NCBI RefSeq assembly: GCF_904846525.1
Contig: NZ_CAJHAZ010000006.1
Location: 124,001-188,000, forward strand
Direction of reading: 5' to 3'
From: Psychrobacter sp. 1044
GTDB lineage: Bacteria > Pseudomonadota > Gammaproteobacteria > Pseudomonadales > Moraxellaceae
DNA length: 64,000 nucleotides
Part shown: piece by piece, positions 56,670-64,000 of the stretch
Position numbering within the stretch: the stretch's first letter is position 1
Layout of the letters: every line of letters begins with the position of its first letter
Made by a program: the position numbers and the translations under genes
The notes under the pieces: generated by a model
What the model was told of the DNA's origin: nothing
What the model saw: only the letters and a program-made list of their open reading frames with translations
Database searches by the model: none

Positions 56670-57864
56670 TTTTAGTTAGGTATTTACAGAAAGATTTGCT
56701 ATAGTTTAGCATGTTGAGCGACAATTAAGCAGAGACTGCAGCAATAATCGTTGTTGTTGTTCTAAATAGTGCATTACCATTTTTACGAACTTTTAGTGAA
56801 AAGGTATTAGCGGTATACCCTGCCAACATTGTATGTTTAATCGGATTTTAGGGCGCAGTATCTGTTTAGAAATATCACTTGTAGATATTTATAGATATGT
56901 CCCCATAAATTGTAAAATGAAAGTATCGTACTGACTTTACTCAGTACCATAGAATTAATAGTGACACTAAATACCTTTGTGTTCATAAATTCAGCGTTGA
57001 TAAGTTTGGCTAAATGCCTGTTTATTGACCGATAATGACACTACATTGACTCACAACCTGCATGACAACGACTTTATTTGATAATTATTCATGATTTAAT
57101 GACTGGTTATCTGGCGGTCCTTTACGCAAGTGTAGTTGAGCAAGTATGGGTTGTTTAGCATTAGGATCGAGAAGTATATCGATAGCTGCCTACGTATTGG
57201 TGGTCAAACAGATAACGATAAAAAAGATATAAATACAGCACCACACCGATAGTTTGGTCATTTATTCTGTTTGCCAAGTACGCCCCGCTGATCACCGGAG
57301 CCGCGACACCTAACCGTAAAACACCCAAGATATTATTGACGTTATACCAGAAAGAACGATAAATAAAGAGTGACCAATTGCTTTACCTAAACAAATAATT
57401 GCTGAATATCACCATTTCATATAATGGTATTTATAACAGCGATATTATTGCTAGACTTTGATGGATGGATTGCAGCAGCATAACGCCTTTTGAATATCAG
57501 TATATTGAATCTCGTCATTACCCGTCGCCTGCTCTTACAAAGTAAGCTGGCATGACTACCAATAAAGCTTGCTGATAGTAAAACTGAATCGCATGCTGAC
57601 GCATTAATATTTGTACCAAACCTATCAATAATAGGATATAAATAGATAGCCTTACACCCTATAAATTTTATATTTACGTTAGTTTTGCTAACACACTTTA
57701 GGTAAAAAACAAGCCATTGACAAAGCCCAAGTGCTTTATTAACCCATGATTTACGTTCTATCGTTGATTAACATCTGCCCATGCTAATTTAAATATTAGC
57801 CATACTTGCCATTGCGCTCTAAAGCCCGTCTCGTCGTTGTTATGCGTACTCATAGGATACAAAT
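56670..57864. other. 1.2-kb divergent rluC / rne intergenic region
   Basis: Expected to contain the rne promoter and a long 5' leader, since rne is autoregulated through its leader in other bacteria. The part 57161-57658 carries a possible decayed minus-strand gene. I see no tRNA or IS. The stretch 56670-57160 is AT-rich and unremarkable. Confidence 0.5.
57161..57658 (-). pseudogene. Possible remnant of a membrane-protein gene
   Basis: One minus-strand frame, read from 57658 to 57161, gives hydrophobic protein-like stretches separated by several in-frame stops and with no proper start. First SIYILLLIGLVQILMRQ...QQALLVVMPAYFV; then VMLLQSIHQSLAIISLL; then, from 57382, a 73-codon open stretch with FWYNVNNILGVLRLGVAAP and TIGVVLYLYLFYRYLFD. 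GC rises in the last block, unlike the surrounding DNA. I do not recognise a family. AT-rich DNA can give such frames by chance, so this is tentative. Confidence 0.3.
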
Positions 57865-60800
57865 ATGAAACGCATTTTGATCAACGCTACTCAAAACGAA
57901 GAAATTCGTGTCGCCTTATGTAAAGGCAACCATCTTTACGATTTCGATCTTGAAAACCGTACTCGTGAACAAAAAAAATCCAATATATATAAAGGTCATG
58001 TGACCCGTGTCGAGCCATCGCTTGAAGCGGTGTTTGTCGAATACGGCTCACAGCGCCAAGGTTTTTTACCCATTCGTGAAATCTCTGCTGAATACTTAAG
58101 CGGTAATCCACGTGACGAAAATATCAAAAAACTGATCAAAGAAGGCGATGAATTAATCGTCCAAGTCGAAAAAGAGGAACGCGGTAACAAAGGCGCTGCC
58201 CTATCGACGTATGTCTCTTTAGCAGGTCGCTATTTGGTATTGATGCCAAACAACCCTCGTGGCGGCGGTATCTCACGTCAAATCTCGGGCAAACTTCGTG
58301 AAGACATGAAGCGTATGCTAAGCAATCTTGATTTACCAAAAGGTATGAGTGTCATCATTCGTACTGCGGGTATTGGTAAAACTCAAGAAGACTTGCAGCA
58401 CGATTTAAACCACTTGCTGAATATCTGGCAAGCCATTCAAGAACAAAATCAAAAATACCCGTCGCCGCGCTTGGTACATCAAGAAGCAGGCGTCGTAACC
58501 CGTGCTGTTCGTGATTACCTACGTGATGATATCGCTGAGATTTGGATTGATAATGAAAACGCTTATATCGAAGCGGCGGGTTTTATCGATGCGGTTATGC
58601 CAAAACAAGCAGAAAAGCTACGCAAATATACCGACTATGAGCCGATGTTTTCGCGCTTTAATATCGAAAAGCAAATCGAAACCGCGTATCAACGTGAAGT
58701 GCGTTTGCCATCAGGCGGCTCAATCGTTATTGATCAAACGGAAGCACTAGTCTCTATCGATATCAACTCAGCCAAGTCGACCAAAGGTTCAGATGTCGCT
58801 GAGACCGCTTACCACACTAACTTAGAAGCAGCCGATGAGATTGCTCGTCAGCTACGTTTGCGTGATATGGGTGGTTTGATTGTCATTGATTTTATTGATA
58901 TGAATGACAATAAGCATCAAAAAGAAGTCGAAAAACGTCTGATCGATGCCACCAAATATGACCGTGCACGCGTGCAATTTGGTGATATTTCTAAGTTTGG
59001 TTTGATGGAAATGAGCCGTCAGCGTCTGCGTCCATCGCTAGAAGAGTCAACCGGTTATATCTGCCCACGCTGCCATGGTAACGGCATGATTCGTGACTTG
59101 CGCTCATTGTCACTATCAATTATGCGTCAGATTGAACAAATCGCGCTAAAAGAGCGTCAAGGCGAAGTACAAGCAGAAGTTCCAACAGATATCGCCGCCT
59201 TTTTATTAAACGAAAAACGTGATGCTTTAGTTTATCTTGAGCAAGACAGTGGCACGCGTATCACGATTTTGCCACACGCGCATTTAGAGTCGCCTAACTT
59301 TAAACTACACTTTAACCGTGATGGCTTTGCGCCTTCAAGTTATGAGCGTATTACGGATACAGCGCAAGAACATAGCGATTTGGGTTATGAAGTTGACTGG
59401 CAAACGGCTGAAAAAGAGCGTCCAGAGCAACAGCCAACGCGCCAGCCACGTCAGGTAGCGAGTAATGATACTAATACTGCTAACCAATCAAACAAATCGA
59501 CCAGTACAGCTGAGCATAGCAAACACAGCAACGACCATCGTAACAATAAAAATACGACCAACGTTTCATCGGCGCGCGCGCCACAAGCAAACAACAACCA
59601 GAGTGTGGCAGCCCCTGCCCCTGTTGCTCCAGTAGCAGCAACTACAGCTCCTGCACATGTTGAGACAGCAGCTCAGCCACAAGCAGTGGCGTGGTTATCA
59701 AACCTATTTACGCAAGCACCACAAGCCTCAACGACGCCTAGCGTCAGTAGTCGTGATGCAGCAGAAGCCATTGAAGCACTAGTAAATAATGGCGCACAAA
59801 GCTTAGGCTCATTTGGACAAGTTGATAGCAGTGCCCTGAGTAATATATCAACGGGTGCATCGAACAACGTACCAGCAAATCAGCAGAACAGTCAGAAAAA
59901 TAACGAACAACCGTCCGACAACAATGCCAATCGTCAACAAGCGCGTCGTAGCTCAGACAGCGACACCGATGATGATAGCAGTAATGAAGATAAAAGAAGA
60001 CGTAAGCCACGTAAATCTAGATCTTCTAAACCTCGTCAAAGAAAAGATCAGGCAGAAGAGTCGAGCAATGAAGCAAGCGTTGATACCGAGAACAATGCCG
60101 TAAATAGTGCGGCAAATAACGCTGATGACAAGCAGGCTGACAATCAAAACAAACGTCAGCAGGATACCAGACGCACGAATGAGCGCAACCGCAACAATCG
60201 TCAAGACAATAACCAGCAAAACAGCAGTCGTCAAGACAGTAGCCACCATACAAACGAGCGCAATGATGATGCTGATAAAGACAGTAATACGGCAGATGAG
60301 CAAACTCGTGCGAAGCGTAAATCGCATAGTCAACGCGGCTCACGTGGCAAGTTAGAGCGCGGCGAGACACTAACAGCTGAAAATATTAAGCAACCCAATC
60401 AGCAAGCGACGACAGGTGCAAACGGCCGAAAAAATCACTCGAATACGCGTCGAAATCAAGATCCTAATGAAGTCGTGCTACAGGTCAATGAAGCAGCCGT
60501 TGATCTGAAATCGCCAGAAGTCGTGCACTTGTCTCTAGATGACAGTAAGTCTACACAGACAAAACCTCAGTCTACTGAAAAGCAAAAGTCAGTAAATGAT
60601 GTTAATAAAGAAAGCAGTAAAAAAGAAGCTAGTACACAGCAAAGTGACAATCAGCAGAGCAATGACAAAAAAGTTGCTCCTGAAACAGCTGCTGTTAAGG
60701 GTAACAACGAAGGCACTGTAGCAATTCATGATGTTAATGTTGATGATGTTAACGTTAACACCACTGAGGACAAGGGACAAAATAATGCCCCGAAAACAGA

Positions 60801-62172
60801 CAGTAACGCTACTGTCAAAAAACCTGCTATAGATGAGCAACCAACATCTAACAGCGCTACCAAAGACCAAGCTGACCATTCAAAATCTGTGGATACCGAC
60901 GTGGACAGCGTAGCAATAGCACCAAAGCAGCCCGAATCAGAATCCACAGAAAAAGCGAATAGTGACACTGTTGACGCTACTACCGACAGTGACGCCGATG
61001 TTAGCAATGCCAATGACAGTCATAGCGCAAATGATAAGAACAACTCAGCACTGGCACTAACGCACGAAGCATTATTTGCCAAACGCTACGTGACTGCTGA
61101 GAAGTTTGGTCAGGCTAGTAATGATCCACGTGTGGTTCGTAGTCAGCAAGTGCAAGCAACTCAACAACCACCAGTAGCTGAGCCTGCAGTGGTAAGCCCA
61201 TCGACTATTCGTGGCACCGTTGGTGATTTTGTTCGTAAAGCATTAACAGATGCAGAAAGTCGTTTGAAAAATGACGGTGTCATTAGTTGCTTTATTGCTG
61301 CTATCGATGCACATACGCAGCAAGCAAAATCAGCTAACAAATCAGCCAACATTGAAACGAGCGTCACACCGACTGCTGATACCAAAGTTGAGGATAGCAA
61401 TTTCGACTTTAGCAACTATGGCTATCAGCCATTGGCGGCAGATTACCTGACGCGCTTTGAAACGATGACACAAGCGGTCAGTCAGTTTGCGGCAACGCAA
61501 GGTAAAACAGACGTCGAACCACGCGCCATTGGTAAGCGTGCTGGCAACGATCCACGTGGTCAACATCCTAGTTATCAGGAGCCCGCAGTGTTGAGTCTAC
61601 CGACCGAACAAGCGGCTGATACTGAGCAAGCGGTTATTGAACATGATGATAACAATGTGGATGCTCATAATGTTGAGGCAAATACTCTAGCCAATCAAGC
61701 TCAGGCTGATAATATCAGTGCTCATAGCGAGCAGTTGTTAGAAGCAGATCAAGCGCTAGTAGAAGCAACTAACGAGCCGTCGAATGAAGGCACTGTGATT
61801 GTTAAGCACGTAGCAGCTGAAAAGATTGACGGGGCACATGACGATAGCGAAGCTGCTGAAATTCAAGAGGCTAATACTCAAGAAGCTGACGTTGAAAAAA
61901 CTAAGCCAGCAGATGAGCCTAAGGTAGAGCAACCTACCAATACCAAAGAAGCAGGCAAAGACGACAGTCAGGCTGCTAAATCAAAAACCACGATTGCCAG
62001 TTATAAAAACATGATTGAAAATGTGGCTGAACAACTGCTGCCGCAAACTGGTATGTTTAATTTGACCACGCCAAAAGTACCAAAGGCACGTAGCCGTAAG
62101 CCTAAAACGGAGCATAAAAAGCCCACGCAAGCTGAAAAGCTAGAGGCTGATGACTCAGATAGCGAAAGCTAA
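57865..62172 (+). CDS. rne: Ribonuclease E
   Basis: 1435 residues, longer than E. coli RNase E (1061). Essential endoribonuclease and degradosome scaffold. S1 domain about 35-120 (KSNIYKGHVTRVEPSLEAVFVEYGSQRQGFLP), 5'-sensor region, DNase I-like catalytic part with metal Asp299 in VSIDINSAKS and a second Asp in IVIDFIDMND, and Zn-link CPRC at 400-403. From about 500 on the chain is disordered and rich in Gln, Asn, Ser, Asp and Ala. An Arg-rich block (KRRRKPRKSRSSKPRQRK) near residue 710 should bind RNA. Two NDPR motifs lie at 1086-1089 and 1228-1231. AGGATAC before the ATG. Confidence 0.97.
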   Translation: MKRILINATQNEEIRVALCKGNHLYDFDLENRTREQKKSNIYKGHVTRVEPSLEAVFVEYGSQRQGFLPIREISAEYLSGNPRDENIKKLIKEGDELIVQVEKEERGNKGAALSTYVSLAGRYLVLMPNNPRGGGISRQISGKLREDMKRMLSNLDLPKGMSVIIRTAGIGKTQEDLQHDLNHLLNIWQAIQEQNQKYPSPRLVHQEAGVVTRAVRDYLRDDIAEIWIDNENAYIEAAGFIDAVMPKQAEKLRKYTDYEPMFSRFNIEKQIETAYQREVRLPSGGSIVIDQTEALVSIDINSAKSTKGSDVAETAYHTNLEAADEIARQLRLRDMGGLIVIDFIDMNDNKHQKEVEKRLIDATKYDRARVQFGDISKFGLMEMSRQRLRPSLEESTGYICPRCHGNGMIRDLRSLSLSIMRQIEQIALKERQGEVQAEVPTDIAAFLLNEKRDALVYLEQDSGTRITILPHAHLESPNFKLHFNRDGFAPSSYERITDTAQEHSDLGYEVDWQTAEKERPEQQPTRQPRQVASNDTNTANQSNKSTSTAEHSKHSNDHRNNKNTTNVSSARAPQANNNQSVAAPAPVAPVAATTAPAHVETAAQPQAVAWLSNLFTQAPQASTTPSVSSRDAAEAIEALVNNGAQSLGSFGQVDSSALSNISTGASNNVPANQQNSQKNNEQPSDNNANRQQARRSSDSDTDDDSSNEDKRRRKPRKSRSSKPRQRKDQAEESSNEASVDTENNAVNSAANNADDKQADNQNKRQQDTRRTNERNRNNRQDNNQQNSSRQDSSHHTNERNDDADKDSNTADEQTRAKRKSHSQRGSRGKLERGETLTAENIKQPNQQATTGANGRKNHSNTRRNQDPNEVVLQVNEAAVDLKSPEVVHLSLDDSKSTQTKPQSTEKQKSVNDVNKESSKKEASTQQSDNQQSNDKKVAPETAAVKGNNEGTVAIHDVNVDDVNVNTTEDKGQNNAPKTDSNATVKKPAIDEQPTSNSATKDQADHSKSVDTDVDSVAIAPKQPESESTEKANSDTVDATTDSDADVSNANDSHSANDKNNSALALTHEALFAKRYVTAEKFGQASNDPRVVRSQQVQATQQPPVAEPAVVSPSTIRGTVGDFVRKALTDAESRLKNDGVISCFIAAIDAHTQQAKSANKSANIETSVTPTADTKVEDSNFDFSNYGYQPLAADYLTRFETMTQAVSQFAATQGKTDVEPRAIGKRAGNDPRGQHPSYQEPAVLSLPTEQAADTEQAVIEHDDNNVDAHNVEANTLANQAQADNISAHSEQLLEADQALVEATNEPSNEGTVIVKHVAAEKIDGAHDDSEAAEIQEANTQEADVEKTKPADEPKVEQPTNTKEAGKDDSQAAKSKTTIASYKNMIENVAEQLLPQTGMFNLTTPKVPKARSRKPKTEHKKPTQAEKLEADDSDSES

Positions 62173-62190
62173 TCGTATAACGTCCAACGT

Positions 62191-62229
62191 AAAAGCCCCA
62201 AAGTTGTTAGCAACTTTGGGGCTTTTTTA
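62191..62229. terminator. Bidirectional terminator, rne / DUF808 gene
   Basis: Stem AAAAGCCCCAAAGTT / AACTTTGGGGCTTTT with a short loop, T-runs on both strands. Confidence 0.92.
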
Positions 62230-62276
62230 CGAAATAAAATTACAATCAATATAAAGCTAAAGCACAGGTAATTGAC

Positions 62277-63206
62277 TTAGTGTGCAGATGACGCTGTGTC
62301 GTCCTTTCCACGAATTTTACTAATAACTGTCAAGATAGCCACAACCGCAGCGCCAATGATAAAACCAATGACGCCATTTAATACCGTTGTCGTTAAGCTT
62401 TCAAAGATACCCGTTAAATCAGCGATATCCTCTACTCCATGATGTAAGAAGCCGATACCGTGTACTAAGATACCACCGCCTACTAAAAACATCGCCAACG
62501 TGCCAGCGATAGATAGAAACTTCATCAGTTTTGGTGCCGCTGCAAACATTAACTTGCCCAATTTTTGCTTGAACGCCCCTTCTTGTTCCATTAAATGCAG
62601 ACCTGCATCGTCTATTTTCACGATACCAGCGACCAAGCCATAAATACCAATCGTAATACCGATGGCTAAAATAGATAGCACCAAGCTTCGTTCTAATAAA
62701 GTGGCGCTTGCCGTTGATCCCAAGGCAATCACGATAATCTCAGCTGACAGAATAAAATCCGTACGTACTGCACCTTTGATCTTTTCCTTTTCAAAAGCGA
62801 CCAAATCTATAGTCTCATCAGCATTGGCTTGCCGACGAGCATTTTGCTCCTCATCATGCGGCAAAGCATGCGGCCAAAATCGATGAATGACTTTTTCAGC
62901 GCCTTCATAAACCAAAAACAAACCACCACACATTAGTAAAAAAGTGACCAGCGGTGGATAAACAGCACTAATCAAGAGTGCCGCTGGTACTAGAATAAGT
63001 TTATTAATAAATGAGCCTTTGGCAACCGCCCAGACCACTGGTAGCTCACGATTCGCTTTGACACCCGTGACCTGTTCTGCGTTGAGCGCCAAATCATCGC
63101 CCAATACACCAGCGGTTTTTTTAGCAGCGACTTTGGTCATGACGGAAACATCATCCAATATCACACTGATATCATCAAGTAGGGTTAATAAACTGGCACC
63201 TGCCAT
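62277..63206 (-). CDS. yedI: DUF808 family membrane protein (YedI-like)
   Basis: 309 residues, inner membrane, about six to eight hydrophobic segments. Family opening MAGASLLTLLDDISVILDDVSVMTKVAAKKTAGVLGDDLALNAEQV, then ELPVVWAVAKGSFINKLILVPAAL, YEGAEKVIHRFWPH, EKIKGAVRTDFILSAEIIVIALG and ILVHGIGFLHH, as in YedI. The long Asp/Lys-rich cytoplasmic leader is typical. Function unknown. AAGGAG before the ATG. Monocistronic. Confidence 0.92.
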   Translation of the reverse strand: MAGASLLTLLDDISVILDDVSVMTKVAAKKTAGVLGDDLALNAEQVTGVKANRELPVVWAVAKGSFINKLILVPAALLISAVYPPLVTFLLMCGGLFLVYEGAEKVIHRFWPHALPHDEEQNARRQANADETIDLVAFEKEKIKGAVRTDFILSAEIIVIALGSTASATLLERSLVLSILAIGITIGIYGLVAGIVKIDDAGLHLMEQEGAFKQKLGKLMFAAAPKLMKFLSIAGTLAMFLVGGGILVHGIGFLHHGVEDIADLTGIFESLTTTVLNGVIGFIIGAAVVAILTVISKIRGKDDTASSAH

Positions 63207-63619
63207 GTGTGCTCCTTAGCAAAAATTTATTGAAATAAAGGGTTAAAAATAACTGATACCAATAGTTTTATATGAATTTTTATAAAAACACTGTTATTAG
63301 CCGTAGACTACAAGGGCAAGCGTCGATATTAAATAGTACAAATGTATCTTATTTTTTTGAATTGACGTTTATACCTACTACTATTATTGCTGCCCTCACC
63401 TCCCTATATCACCTCATAGCCTGTGGCTGTTATTTGCCATAAATATGTTAATATAGACGACATGATTACTCACCTTTTATAATTATTAAATTGTAAAAAA
63501 ACCTTTTAATTTTAAACCTTTAAGACAATATCGATACGTATTGCTTTATATAGAAATTTAGTATCATTTTTCTTAAAACGACTTCACGATTAGGCACGAT
63601 GCCTACAGGACACCTATAT
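63207..63619. other. Divergent promoter region, DUF808 / dsbC-like gene
   Basis: 413 bp, AT-rich, with no recognisable gene or repeat. Confidence 0.45.
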
Positions 63620-64000
63620 ATGTCATCCCCGATTGCAAAAAACACCTTTGCTCAAAACCGTTTTTCTCGAAATAATTTATCTCGTTTTATGATGAGTGCA
63701 CTGCTTGTTGTGGTTGCTGCGGGCTGCTCAAACAATGCAGCAGATGCGACCAGCAACACCAGCATCGTCAATAGTACCGATGCTAAAACCAGTACAAGTA
63801 AGGCATCCGCTGATAGCGATGCTGCCGTGGTAAAGGCGTTGCAGGCGAATTTGAATACGTCCGGTATTGAAGAAAATATCATTTCAGCCGTACTAACAGA
63901 TATGGATGGTATTTATTGGGTCACAGCGGAAGGACTGCCTTCTTTCTTTACTGATAAGTCTGGCAAACACATTATCCAAGGTCAGATTATTGCTGTTGGC
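63620..64000 (+). CDS. DsbC-type thiol:disulfide interchange lipoprotein (partial, 3' end missing)
   Basis: First 127 residues; the gene runs off the right edge. A signal segment ends in the lipobox VAAGC (Cys about 37), so the protein would be a lipoprotein, followed by a Ser/Thr/Ala-rich linker. From about residue 73, VVKALQANLNTSGIEENIISAVLTDMDGIYWVTAEGLPSFFTDKSGKHIIQGQI matches the N-terminal dimerisation domain of DsbC (the G-x-Y-x-V...F-x-x-D-x-x-G-x-x-I-x-G pattern). The thioredoxin domain with its CxxC is outside the window, so isomerase activity is unconfirmed. AGGACACC lies before the ATG. Confidence 0.72.
   Translation, partial: MSSPIAKNTFAQNRFSRNNLSRFMMSALLVVVAAGCSNNAADATSNTSIVNSTDAKTSTSKASADSDAAVVKALQANLNTSGIEENIISAVLTDMDGIYWVTAEGLPSFFTDKSGKHIIQGQIIAVG

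Noticed and set aside
59855-60370. Several long overlapping frames on both strands inside rne
   Set aside because: They are shadows of the low-complexity Gln/Asn/Ser/Asp-coding region; the RNase E frame is continuous through it.

Overview
The window looks like a chromosomal segment of a Moraxellaceae bacterium, most likely Psychrobacter. This is inferred from gene content and neighbourhood, not from a database search. The pointers are moderately AT-rich DNA, a monomeric and a homodimeric isocitrate dehydrogenase side by side, a very long RNase E scaffold, and gammaproteobacterial synteny blocks: rluE next to icd, yggS next to pilT-pilU, fur divergent from bamE, cytochrome c4/c5 next to engB, and rluC divergent from rne. 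I see no tRNA, rRNA, CRISPR array, prophage or intact insertion sequence. Most genes are housekeeping.

Layout. 1-3335: polar amino-acid ABC transport, with one ATPase and three tandem lipoprotein binding proteins (the third runs off the left edge). 3588-3761: a foldback MITE-like element. 3902-8978: small lipoprotein, proA, a cold-shock-domain/membrane/ribonuclease fusion with its barstar-type inhibitor, gltS and a DUF2164 protein. 9104-14274 (minus strand): DUF1877-like protein, class I glutamine amidotransferase, glyA, ubiC and a GNAT-fold acyltransferase. 15008-19897: monomeric IDH converging on dimeric icd, then rluE. 20166-28395: DUF305 lipoprotein, M61 peptidase, slyD, tail-specific protease and nagZ. 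28519-32202: two paralogous membrane-anchored proteins, only one carrying an OmpA peptidoglycan-binding domain. 32577-37772: rhomboid protease, metallophosphoesterase, purE, purK, yaiI-type protein and a NAD(P)-binding protein. 37889-41297 (minus): epmA, pdxB, AI-2E-type permease. 42105-48790: nadE, CorC-like protein, yggS, pilT and pilU. 48939-53464: fur, bamE, rnfH, an NSS-like membrane protein and cytochromes c4 and c5. 53874-64000: engB, HAD phosphatase, rluC, rne, DUF808 protein and the start of a dsbC-type gene.

The most unusual locus is 6158-7223. It encodes a cold-shock RNA-binding domain, a single membrane segment and a barnase/RNase Sa-type guanyl-specific ribonuclease domain with recognisable Glu/Arg/His catalytic residues. 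One base after its stop lies a barstar-family inhibitor, and a strong hairpin terminator follows. It looks like a self-contained RNase-immunity module with an uncommon RNA-binding, membrane-tethered architecture. Other points of interest are the MITE and a 47-bp minimal relative, a terminator-hairpin repeat ending three consecutive genes, short tandem repeats across stop codons in three places, a possible decayed membrane-protein gene in the 1.2-kb rluC-rne gap, and NDPR motifs in the RNase E scaffold.
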